Positions 26,423-33,781 of a stretch of 38,573 bases of DNA are shown here, one piece after another; within the stretch, counting starts at the first letter, position 1, and every line of letters begins with the position of its first letter. The stretch lies in the NCBI GenBank assembly GCA_964466595.1, contig CAYXNR010000018.1:1-38573 (forward strand), read 5' to 3'. A program made the position numbers and the translations under genes. This DNA comes from JABDGC01 sp964466595 (GTDB lineage Bacteria > Pseudomonadota > Gammaproteobacteria > DSM-16500). The notes under the pieces were generated by a model. That model saw nothing but the letters and a program-made list of their open reading frames with translations. It was not told the origin of the DNA and searched no databases.

Positions 26423-28078
26423 ATGGAAGGCCCTGGAGATTTATTAGAATTCTCGTTAAGCTTTCTGTCAAAAGATGATCTCCTCAATGTCACTAAAGTA
26501 AACAGACGAATGAATACCTTTGCCTGTTCGCAGTTACTCTTTCGCTATTTAATAACTCATCCACAGCGTCTTCAAGAAAACAGCTTATCAAACCGATTAA
26601 TGTCGGCAGCGCTATTGGAACAGGAACCTGACCGTAGTCTAGTAACTCAGTATTTTAATGATCGCTTTCGTGGTAATAACCTGAATCTGCTCACGCAATA
26701 CCAAGCCGCTCGGAATCGCCTACTTGAGGAAAGTTGGGTACATTGCGAAGAAGAAATAAAACAACTTTTTTATCCGGAGATAACTCAAGGTTGGCTTCAA
26801 TTAGAAGCTCGTGCCTTGGTTCATTTAGCGAAGACAGCAATACCTGCTTACCGAAGAATCCTCGAAAAAGCAGAGCAATCTCTACTGCAATTGATCTCCG
26901 CAGATGAAGATGAAAATGTGGAAAATATTATTTTAAAAAATTTGCCGCTACCTCCTAAACAGCCTATTGAATCTTACTGGAACTTGAAGAGATTTTTTGA
27001 CCGCGTCCATTTTATTGAAGAAATATGGTCCGATATGGTTTTACTCAACAGTATTTTAACCGGGCTAGTTTCGTGGCAACGCCCCAATCTAAATCGGCGA
27101 ATCATTCGTAGCTTTAATAATGTGACAATGACCGAGAATATCACTCCAAGGGCTGTACTTTTCATTTGCAGTTTAGATAATTTTCGTACAGAACTTTTAA
27201 TTAAAAATCCGAACTTATTTACCTACTTTAATAGTTTATCGCCAGATGCGCTTGTTTTTGCAGTAAGACACAAAGGTGTCAGGCTAGATCACCATGATCT
27301 GGACTTTTTAAAAGCAGTTGTTCGTTCAGCCGAGCTGCGCGAACGTCTATCTGGTTGTCACTATGTGGAAATGGTGAGTGTAGAAGATGCAATACACCCA
27401 GAAAAAACAATAGTGCTTGCTAAGGCTGGTGTCGTCATTTTATCGGTGCCAGAAATCATCGACAAATTGACAGATGAAGATTTATTAATTTTAATGCGAG
27501 GTGCTTGGAAAGAAACACCACAGTTATTGCAGGATAATCCAGCGCTCAAAAAAAGAATGACGGGGTCTGTGTGGTCTGAGCTTGCAAAAGAATCGCCTCA
27601 TTATCGTGAATTTGTTTTAAATGATGAAAAAATATATAAACTACTATCAACTTCGCAATTGAGTCATATAAGAAAACTAAATTTTATAAGGCCTGAGCCT
27701 AGCTATCTTTCCCTCCCGTATCTTCCACCTCCCAGCCTTCCCCCGATAACACAACAATTACAATCATCCACTCGCCTACCGGAAGAAAAACATCAACCTC
27801 CAGAGGCGCGCCATAACAGATTGGAACAGTCCCTGAAAATTACATTGGCTGTAGCTACCACGTTGCTCATTGCCGGAACCGCCACAGGTGTTGCAACATT
27901 TCTTGCTCCTCATTTATTGGCAGTAACTATAGGTCTTTTAGGAGCCGCTTTGCTAACCTTCGGTGCTTATGGCTTGATAAAATGCTACAGCCATGGCTTT
28001 TTTTCATCTTCTGCCCCAGCATCTATTCCGACACCGTCTAGGCCCACTAGAGGTTTGAGGCGCAGTGGAACCCATTAG
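26423..28078 (+). CDS. F-box-like protein with C-terminal membrane segments
   Basis: 551 residues. The N-terminus (PGDLLEFSLSFLSKDDLLNV, then TKVNRRMNTFACSQLL) has the F-box pattern that binds Skp1 in eukaryotic SCF ubiquitin ligases. The middle is helical and unrecognised. Residues about 473-522 are strongly hydrophobic (VATTLLIAGTATGVATFLAP; AVTIGLLGAALLTFGAYGLI) and should form a membrane hairpin, with a short Pro/Ser-rich tail. The frame is open upstream for 27 codons to the stop of the preceding gene, which is in the same frame, so a non-ATG start further up is possible. A host-ubiquitin role is inferred from the F-box alone. Confidence 0.75.
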   Translation: MEGPGDLLEFSLSFLSKDDLLNVTKVNRRMNTFACSQLLFRYLITHPQRLQENSLSNRLMSAALLEQEPDRSLVTQYFNDRFRGNNLNLLTQYQAARNRLLEESWVHCEEEIKQLFYPEITQGWLQLEARALVHLAKTAIPAYRRILEKAEQSLLQLISADEDENVENIILKNLPLPPKQPIESYWNLKRFFDRVHFIEEIWSDMVLLNSILTGLVSWQRPNLNRRIIRSFNNVTMTENITPRAVLFICSLDNFRTELLIKNPNLFTYFNSLSPDALVFAVRHKGVRLDHHDLDFLKAVVRSAELRERLSGCHYVEMVSVEDAIHPEKTIVLAKAGVVILSVPEIIDKLTDEDLLILMRGAWKETPQLLQDNPALKKRMTGSVWSELAKESPHYREFVLNDEKIYKLLSTSQLSHIRKLNFIRPEPSYLSLPYLPPPSLPPITQQLQSSTRLPEEKHQPPEARHNRLEQSLKITLAVATTLLIAGTATGVATFLAPHLLAVTIGLLGAALLTFGAYGLIKCYSHGFFSSSAPASIPTPSRPTRGLRRSGTH

Positions 28079-28080
28079 GA

Positions 28081-28140
28081 AATAAATTAATATCGGCAGC
28101 GCTATCGGAACAGGAACCTGGCCGTAGTTTAGTAACCCGA
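28081..28140 (+). pseudogene. Fragment of a second F-box gene
   Basis: These 60 bases align without gaps to 26591-26650 inside the F-box gene with about ten mismatches, and read LISAALSEQEPGRSLVTR against LMSAALLEQEPDRSLVTQ. The difference level shows an old paralogue, not a recent copy. The left end is just after the intact F-box gene's stop; the right end is exactly where the integrase similarity stops. Confidence 0.7.
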
Positions 28141-28142
28141 TG

Positions 28143-28415
28143 TGCTCTCATGTAGGGCGTCTTTGCGCGTGGGTCAATACCTTGTGCAGCTTCACTTAAA
28201 ATAGCAAGTGCCCTATCTCTGGCCTGTGTGGGGGTTATAACGCCAACCCTGCTGATCTGGATTCGTTTGCCTCGATCATATTCACACATGTATAACAACT
28301 TGCCACTAATGTTTACCCGAATCATAAAACCTGTTAATTTATCGTCACGGACATCATAAGGTTTTTTGCCTGGTTTTAGTTGAGATAACAATGAGCTATT
28401 GATAGTTACTTTCAC
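28143..28415 (-). pseudogene. Tyrosine integrase remnant, N-terminal arm-binding domain
   Basis: The first 91 residues fit the DUF4102 arm-DNA-binding domain of tRNA-targeting integrases: LSQLKPGKKPYDVRDDKLTG, FMIRVNISGKLLYMCEYDRG, RIQISRVGVITPTQARDRAL and AILSEAAQGIDPRA. The similarity ends at about 28143. The frame continues by chance through the F-box fragment and antisense of the F-box gene to 28047. The core-binding and catalytic domains (Arg, His, Tyr) are gone, so the protein cannot recombine DNA. Position and direction are right for the integrase of this island. Confidence 0.82.
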
Positions 28416-28430
28416 GTTAAGCCTTATAAA

Positions 28431-28460
28431 ATGAAGTGCAAATGAAGTGAAAACGTAGTG
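28431..28460. repeat. Three GAAGTG-type repeats spaced 11 bp
   Basis: ATGAAGTG at 28431-28438, ATGAAGTG at 28442-28449 and ACGTAGTG at 28453-28460 begin exactly 11 bp apart, just upstream of the integrase remnant and inside the right end. They could be arm-type or recombination-directionality-factor sites, or promoter sites; this is inferred. The rest of 28461-28577 is AT-rich with no gene. Confidence 0.4.
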
Positions 28461-28577
28461 TATAACAAGGCATATGAGTGAACAACAATAAATAGAGAGT
28501 TCTTTATAAGCTACTGTAAAAATAATAAATTTATTTATATAGCCGCACTAAGACACATGGTGATTCGTTTAGGTATC

Positions 28578-28623
28578 GGACTCATAATCCCTTTGGTCCT
28601 AGGTTCAAGTCCTAGTGGGCCCA
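28578..28623 (+). repeat. Right attachment repeat, tRNA 3' end copy
   Basis: It matches 22753-22797 except for one extra T (CCCTTTGG for CCCTTGG). The 5' half of the tRNA is missing here, so this is not a gene. The next bases diverge (TTGAGG), marking the return to flanking DNA. Confidence 0.85.
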
Positions 28624-28634
28624 TTGAGGTGAGA

Positions 28635-28720
28635 GGGTCAAGTGCCGCCTTAAAGCACAAGAACTTTCCACCTTTAATTTAAAGTCAAATTTTTTGTACC
28701 TCAAGATGGCACTTGACCCC
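28635..28720 (+). repeat. Palindromic element, copy A
   Basis: The ends GGGTCAAGTGCCGCCTTAA and TCAAGATGGCACTTGACCCC are inverted. The inner part (CACAAGAACTTTCCACC, TTTAATTTAAAG, TCAAATTTTTTGTAC) is shared with the other copies. It lies 12 bp outside the island's right end. Its right arm reads GTACCTCAAG where other copies read GTACATTAAG. Confidence 0.85.
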
Positions 28721-28727
28721 TGACGAA

Positions 28728-28754
28728 ACTCCCGCTATACCTCTAGGCGGGAGT
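28728..28754. repeat. GC-rich hairpin ACTCCCGC / GCGGGAGT
   Basis: A perfect 8-bp stem with an 11-base loop between copy A and the next gene. It has no adjacent long T-run; function is unclear. Confidence 0.4.
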
Positions 28755-28794
28755 GGTTCATTAGGAAAACCCTATAAGGAAATTGAGGCCTGTC

Positions 28795-29979
28795 ATGCAT
28801 AGTCATTTAGTATTTAATTTATTTCAACCCCATCCCAAGGATTCAAAAAAGAAATATCTCCATCAACTCGATCTAGCCGCGGAGGAGTATTTTTCGAAAG
28901 CAAGTCCTCAAAAAATTCCTTCCGTAACAAGCTTAGATGATTTATTAAAAACGAGCTTTATTGTAGCAGAACAACATTATCATATCTCACCAAAATCATT
29001 TTTAATTAGCAACATGTCCTTATTAAAAAAAGCGGGGTTTAATACTTTATTCATGGAAGCTTTATATGTTGAGCATCAATCAGCATTGGATAATTTTTGC
29101 TTGCAATCGGATTCTCCCCCCTTGACTAATAAAGTAAGAGAGCATTTAGCTAACTTAGATGGCAATAATTTTTATCAACCCAATCAACATATCTATGATT
29201 TAAGCAAACGATGGCAAGCCAACAATTACTCTGCGCTTATTCAAGCTGCCAAACAAGCAGGAATCCGGGTAGTTGGAATTGATACAAAAAAAATGCATAC
29301 TTTTGCTCTAGAAAATATGCTTAAAGATCTTATCCAATTTGCACCCAAACGTATTAAATATATGAACTTCATGGCTGCTCATATCATTAAAGAGATAGAA
29401 AGCAATACTAAATTAAATGAAAAATGGCTATTTTTAACGGGCGCTTTTCACGCAGCAACATTAGATCCAGCCTTCCCTGGGATGTCTGAGCTTTTGAGTG
29501 TACCCTCTGTTTACATTGAAGACACCGAGGGATTTACCTTAAATCAACAAATTCTGTATAATGTGTCACTTTCTACAGAGAAACTTTGCCCTGCCGATAA
29601 AAAACAGGTTGTCGACGTTTTTCCTGTGAAGGAAATAACTTTTCATGTTTACCTTACAAACAATCCATTTAAAGATATTTTCTTACTTCATTCGCCAACA
29701 ATTTCAAATTGGCTTGAATGCAAAGAGGATCAGTCTGTTTTTACTGAGAATCAGTTTAACGAGGCTGTAAATAATTACCTAATATATAAAAATAAATATA
29801 TGGGATTGCGTTGGTTTAAGGCTAGTTGCGAATCACGAAAAACTATACATAACATTATTTTGGCAGACAATGGACAAGAAAGATCGGCAATAGCCAAGGA
29901 CTATATTACCAGAAACCCTAGAAAGGCATTTTCCTTGCAGCTACAGAAGACCTTTGGAGGGGGTCAAGTGCCACCTTGA
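28795..29979 (+). pseudogene. ChaN/EreA-like (TIKI superfamily) protein, 3' end interrupted
   Basis: The visible product is 394 residues. The fold signature is FIVAEQHYHISPKSFLISN, then LLKKAGFNTLFMEALYVEHQ, AAKQAGIRVVGIDTKK and later WLFLTGAFHAAT. These resemble the ExH and GxxH metal-type motifs of ChaN/EreA-like domains also found in some toxins. The ATG at 28795 has GAGG six bases upstream and is preferred to an in-frame TTG at 28783. The last seven codons (GGGQVPP) come from repeat copy B, which ends the frame early. Deleting 29959-30046 restores one frame of 433 residues. The product may still be made, shortened by about 43 residues. Confidence 0.6.
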
Positions 29980-30046
29980 GGTACAAGAACTTTCCACCTT
30001 TAATTTAAAGTCAAATTTTTTGTACATTAAGGTGGCACTTGCCCCC
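29959..30046 (+). repeat. Palindromic element, copy B, inside a gene
   Basis: 88 bases, GGGGGTCAAGTGCCACC to GGTGGCACTTGCCCCC. Left flank TTTGGA and right flank TGCGTTCGA join in frame if it is removed. Its left arm reads CCTTGAGGTACAAG rather than CCTTAAAGCACAAG, and the right terminus has one change (TTGCCCCC for TTGACCCC). No target-site duplication is obvious. Confidence 0.88.
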
Positions 30047-30172
30047 TGCGTTCGAAAATATTATCGCGACATCTATTCACCTGAGAAAAGCGACGACGAA
30101 ATCAATACAGCCTCACAAATGGCAAAGGCTTATGTTAAAAAGCTGCTTGCCGAGCAGGACGAGTCAGCTTAA
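30047..30172 (+). pseudogene. Displaced C-terminus of the ChaN/EreA-like gene
   Basis: After copy B the frame reads CVRKYYRDIYSPEKSDDEIN and on to AYVKKLLAEQDESA, then a stop. With the 88-bp element removed it follows directly on KTFG of the upstream gene. It has no start of its own except within the repeat. It is 41 residues long, helical and charged. Confidence 0.7.
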
Positions 30173-30278
30173 AGAGGCCTGGCCAAAATATGGCCTTATT
30201 CGCTATCTTTAAAGCACTTCTTTTTATTGACAGTTATGTTATAATATAAGTGCAATTTATATGTTTTAAAGGTATATT

Positions 30279-31148
30279 ATGCACAAGAAATATAATTATC
30301 CTCTAAATTCTAACGAGCAACTAAAATCCTTAGGCGGTTTAGCTGCCCGCCTTATCGGCACTTTATACAGCCGAAATCGGCCAATATTTCATTTTAATGA
30401 AGCAGAAGAAATATTAAAAGGTCGTGCAGCGGCGGCGAATGTGCTCACACAACTTATTAAACATAAGGTGATAACACGGCTAAAGCCCGGCACCTTTCGT
30501 ATTATTCCCTTTGAACTGGGTTTTGAAAAAGAATATTTAGGCAACCCTTATATTGTCGCACACGAACTAATGGTTCATACACGTTCAGGCACAATTGATG
30601 AATATTATATTTCTCATGGCTCGGCTTTTGATTTACATCAAATAGTAACTCAACCACAATTCATTATTTACGTCAGCTCCCCTAGAATGTTGCGTTCTAG
30701 AATTATACAAGGCACAGAATTTCGGTTTGTCCGCTGCAAAACCAAAGACCTTTTCGGTTTAACAGACCTCTGGGTCGATAAAAATGAGAAAGTAAGGGTG
30801 AGCGATTTAGAGCGTACCTTGCTAGATGGTCTAAAACAACCTGAGTATTGTGGCGGCATATCCGAAGTTGCCAAAGGATTTACTATAAAACAGGATTCAA
30901 TTGATCCACAAAAACTTGTTGAACATGCCAAAAAATTAAATGTAGGTTCAGTTATCCGAAGGCTTGGGTATTTAATGGAGCTTTATAACATTGGCACTAC
31001 TACACATTGGGAACAACTGAGAAGTATGTTGACTCAGACATATCACCTGCTTGACCCTGATTTGCCCGCGGAGGGTAAACATGTAGCCAAATGGAGGCTT
31101 AGACTCAATGTCCCAGAAGAAGAATTACTAACCATAGGAAAAACATAA
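30279..31148 (+). CDS. AbiEi-family antitoxin
   Basis: 289 residues. The N-terminal winged helix (LKSLGGLAARLIGTLYSRN, then ITRLKPGTFRIIPFE) is followed by the AbiEi core: AHELMVHTRSGTIDEYYIS, TEFRFVRCKTKDLFG and VRVSDLERTLLDGLKQPEYC. AbiEi proteins are the antitoxin and autorepressor of AbiE systems, which give phage abortive infection in some hosts. The partner nucleotidyltransferase starts two bases after its stop. Upstream, TTGACA (30227) and TATAAT (30240) are only seven bases apart and do not form a normal promoter pair. Confidence 0.9.
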   Translation: MHKKYNYPLNSNEQLKSLGGLAARLIGTLYSRNRPIFHFNEAEEILKGRAAAANVLTQLIKHKVITRLKPGTFRIIPFELGFEKEYLGNPYIVAHELMVHTRSGTIDEYYISHGSAFDLHQIVTQPQFIIYVSSPRMLRSRIIQGTEFRFVRCKTKDLFGLTDLWVDKNEKVRVSDLERTLLDGLKQPEYCGGISEVAKGFTIKQDSIDPQKLVEHAKKLNVGSVIRRLGYLMELYNIGTTTHWEQLRSMLTQTYHLLDPDLPAEGKHVAKWRLRLNVPEEELLTIGKT

Positions 31149-31150
31149 AC

Positions 31151-31996
31151 ATGATTCCACAAAGCCAAATTTCAAAACTTTCGAATCGATTATTGCAAGA
31201 GCTAGGTGGTAGACGTATTCCTGAAAATACCCTAGAAAGAGACTACTGCATTGCTTGGTTTCTGGTAGGACTGGCACGGACTCCCCTTCGTAATAAGCTT
31301 GCTTTTAAAGGCGGAACAGCTCTGCGAAGATGCCACTATCCAGCTTATCGATTTTCAGAAGACCTTGACTTTACTCTTTTAGAATCTCTTTCATTTGAGG
31401 CATTAAAAAAAGAATTAGAGCCAATATATGCCGAGGTAAAACAAGCTTCAAATATTACATTTAAATTTTCACGGGCAGATGCCACCTCACATCAAAATTG
31501 TTATACTTTCTATCTCAACTATGAAGGCCCTCTTCCTGTAACATCAACACTTAAAGAAATTAAAGTTGATGTGACAATTAGCGAAAAAGTCATCTTTTCA
31601 CCTGCGGAGCTTGCTGTACTTAAAAGCCATGACGAATTTAGTGATCTCCCTGAAGGTGAAAAAATAAAAGTCTATTCTCTGCCTGAAATAGCGATTGAAA
31701 AAACGGTGGCACTCCTTGATAAAGCCAGAACTGAGCCCCGTGACTTATATGATCTTTGGTATTTAACAAAAGAAAGCGGCCAGGTTGATCTTAGAGATTG
31801 CCTGGAAGGAATAGGTGAAAAGCTAGCTCATCGCCGCAAAAACCTTGAAGAAGTGCGCGATGAATTCGACAAGAAAGAAGCTCGGCTTAAGACAACATGG
31901 CAAAAAAGACTTGCAACACAAATGACCGCCTTACCTAAGTTTGATGAAGTTTATCGCGCCGTGAAAAGGGTATTAAGAGAAGCACAGATTACTTGA
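31151..31996 (+). CDS. AbiEii-family nucleotidyltransferase toxin
   Basis: 281 residues. The AbiEii nucleotidyltransferase motif is clear: LAFKGGTALRRCHYPAYRFS followed by EDLDFTLL (GGTxLR plus the SEDxD catalytic acids). Downstream, IAIEKTVALLDKARTEPRDLYDLWYL is the conserved Lys/Asp region. Characterised relatives add nucleotides to tRNA acceptor ends and so block translation. The tight two-base spacing after the antitoxin shows one operon. The C-terminus is basic. Both genes look intact. Confidence 0.93.
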   Translation: MIPQSQISKLSNRLLQELGGRRIPENTLERDYCIAWFLVGLARTPLRNKLAFKGGTALRRCHYPAYRFSEDLDFTLLESLSFEALKKELEPIYAEVKQASNITFKFSRADATSHQNCYTFYLNYEGPLPVTSTLKEIKVDVTISEKVIFSPAELAVLKSHDEFSDLPEGEKIKVYSLPEIAIEKTVALLDKARTEPRDLYDLWYLTKESGQVDLRDCLEGIGEKLAHRRKNLEEVRDEFDKKEARLKTTWQKRLATQMTALPKFDEVYRAVKRVLREAQIT

Positions 31997-32021
31997 AAGC
32001 ATTACATAGAACTGAGTATAA

Positions 32022-32234
32022 TTTTCACAACTCAGCAATTCCCCAACCTATACAATTAAACAGGGTGTATTAGATTTAGTTATTTGCACTTCATATGAGG
32101 GACATCAATATCTCCGAGCAAGAGAAGGGAGCCCCGTTAATGGTAGCCTTGATAAACTTGTTGTAAAAGAAAATAAAAAAAATCGTCAAATCCAAATAAA
32201 GACAGCAGATACAGAACCTGCGATACTTTCTTAG
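32022..32234 (+). pseudogene. Possible gene remnant, unrecognised
   Basis: The gap 31997-32327 holds a frame open for 70 codons and ending in TAG. It reads like protein: QGVLDLVICTSYEGHQYLRA, then REGSPVNGSLDKLVVKENKK and IQIKTADTEPAILS. There is no ATG and no ribosome site. It looks like the 3' end of a decayed gene. The family is not recognised. Confidence 0.35.
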
Positions 32235-32327
32235 GCTGTTTATGTTCTTTTTTATTGTTGCCGAAATTCCACCGCTTTCTATTCAAACCAAATAATCTTT
32301 CCAAACAAAAATGTCGGAGAAGTTGAT

Positions 32328-33182
32328 ATGCAAAAAATATTAATAGTTTTTGTTTTCTTATTTGTTAGCTTCACAGAAGTCAATGCTCAAGACATGCTAC
32401 AAAACGCAAAAAAAGACTCCAAAATGACTCAATTCATTCAGGATAAAAAATTAATTGAGTTAGTTAAATCGCCAGATAAGAAAGGGGGCAAGGTATCCTC
32501 TGGCACTGGCTACGCTGATCGTAAATACACAATATATCAACAATTTTCTCTCCACAAGCAAAGTAATGGCATAGAAGGGACACTGGCATTATTATCCGAC
32601 AAACGATTCACTGATTTGGCACGGGAAAAAATTTGGAGAAATGGTGGTTGGGACATAGCTCTTTCGGAACACTCTAATCTGTATAAGCAATTTTTATTTT
32701 CTCCACCTCTTCCATCTAAACTGATTATCATCACATCCAGAGAAAAAGTAGTGGCTAAACTTTATTTAGAAAAACCATTAGCTCAGTTGGAGACATTGTA
32801 TCCTGCCTTAAAGGATAAAAATTTTTATCTTTTGACACAAGATTATTCCGCAGGATTAGGATCTTATAATGGGTTGATCACATCAATTTTGCAGGTTTCA
32901 AATGGCAAGATGAGCGAGGTTAGTGCTTTTGATATGAAAAACCATCGTAAAAAAAAGATTTCACTTATGCAGTCACTAAAATATGACTGGAAGATCTTTC
33001 GTCATGGAGACAAAATAGAAATATTCTCAGTATCGTGTAATTTAGACTATCCTGGAGAGCAGTTTGTGATTGATTACGAACATTATGTATTTAACGGCGA
33101 TCATTGGTTGTACTATGCGCGAGAAAAAGAGGGCTTTTGGGAAAACGACCATCCATTTCCCTCGCTGTCTCAGTTTTCTTGA
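32328..33182 (+). CDS. Exported protein of unknown function
   Basis: 284 residues with a typical signal peptide (QKILIVFVFLFVSFTEVNAQ, cleavage likely after VNA). GGAG lies eight bases before the ATG. The mature protein is mixed alpha/beta with many aromatics (YKQFLFSPPLPSKLIIITSR; HYVFNGDHWLYYAREKEGFW). It has only one cysteine and no repeats. It is probably periplasmic or secreted. I do not recognise the family. Repeat copy C lies 70 bases after its stop. Confidence 0.6.
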   Translation: MQKILIVFVFLFVSFTEVNAQDMLQNAKKDSKMTQFIQDKKLIELVKSPDKKGGKVSSGTGYADRKYTIYQQFSLHKQSNGIEGTLALLSDKRFTDLAREKIWRNGGWDIALSEHSNLYKQFLFSPPLPSKLIIITSREKVVAKLYLEKPLAQLETLYPALKDKNFYLLTQDYSAGLGSYNGLITSILQVSNGKMSEVSAFDMKNHRKKKISLMQSLKYDWKIFRHGDKIEIFSVSCNLDYPGEQFVIDYEHYVFNGDHWLYYAREKEGFWENDHPFPSLSQFS

Positions 33183-33252
33183 TCTTAATGCATTCCATTG
33201 GGTGTTATGATACCAAAATATGGAACTTATCGAGTCTAAGGCGTGTGTCGAA

Positions 33253-33339
33253 GGGGGTCAAGTGCCACCTTAAAGCACAAGAACTTCCACCTTTAATTTA
33301 AAGTAAAATTTTTTGTACATTAAGGTGGCACTTGACCCC
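33253..33339 (+). repeat. Palindromic element, copy C
   Basis: 87 bases, GGGGGTCAAGTGCCACCTTAA to TTAAGGTGGCACTTGACCCC, same orientation as A and B, with one T missing inside (GAACTTCCACC). It lies between two convergent genes, where it could act as a shared transcription end. Confidence 0.88.
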
Positions 33340-33359
33340 TTCCATTTGACCCCTTCCAT
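33332..33359 (+). repeat. 14-bp tandem duplication at the right end of copy C
   Basis: TTGACCCCTTCCAT occurs twice without a gap (33332-33345 and 33346-33359). The first copy overlaps the element's end. This looks like slippage or a failed excision or insertion event at the terminus. Confidence 0.65.
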
Positions 33360-33598
33360 TAATAGGGTTGAAAAAATATAGCGCTGACAATACCTTTTCT
33401 TTCTTTAAAATAACCTATCGCATCTTCTTTATTGGGGAATGGAATATTCACCCAGCTTGCTGTTTTACTAGCAAAATCATAATTTCCATAAATCATTGCA
33501 AGAGCCTGGCTTTCTTTAAGAACAGGCTTAAAGTAAAAAAATGCGCCAATAGAAAATAAAATTATAATAGCTATAATAACTTTACAAAAATCCTTCAT
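33359..33598 (-). CDS. Small protein with an N-terminal membrane helix
   Basis: 79 residues starting MKDFCKVIIAIIILFSIGAF, an uncleaved helix or signal anchor, then a short polar domain (NYDFASKTASWVNIPFPNKE; AIGYFKERKGIVSAIFFQPY). An in-frame GTG four codons earlier is possible, but the GAGGAA there works better as the ribosome site for the ATG at 33598. The stop lies at the edge of the 14-bp duplication. Not recognised. Confidence 0.5.
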   Translation of the reverse strand: MKDFCKVIIAIIILFSIGAFFYFKPVLKESQALAMIYGNYDFASKTASWVNIPFPNKEDAIGYFKERKGIVSAIFFQPY

Positions 33599-33781
33599 TT
33601 TATTCCTCACTTAGTAGCGTATATTATATTATTGCATTTACACCAATAGAGCACCTTGCCTCGCAGCGTGTTATGCAGAAATGCGGCATGGAGCATTATA
33701 AAAATGACACCGCTAAAGGTGTAGCGTGTTGTTTTTATCGTGCTAAAAATCGATAAATTAGGAAAATTTCGGAGAAACGTG

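Noticed and set aside
28578..28623. Considered as a second tRNA gene.
   Set aside because: There is no acceptor 5' strand or D arm, and an extra T lies in the variable region; it is only the 3' half.
29954..30172. An open frame starting inside palindromic copy B as an independent 72-residue gene.
   Set aside because: Its first 31 codons are repeat sequence; the rest is the displaced C-terminus of the upstream gene.
30227..30245. TTGACA and TATAAT before the AbiE pair as a promoter.
   Set aside because: Only seven bases separate them, which is far too short for a sigma-70 promoter pair.
33611..33739. The GTTATGC and GTGTTG motifs before the APH(6)-like gene as an integron attC site.
   Set aside because: The core sites do not match GTTRRRY and no complementary inverse core is present; there is also no integron integrase in the window.
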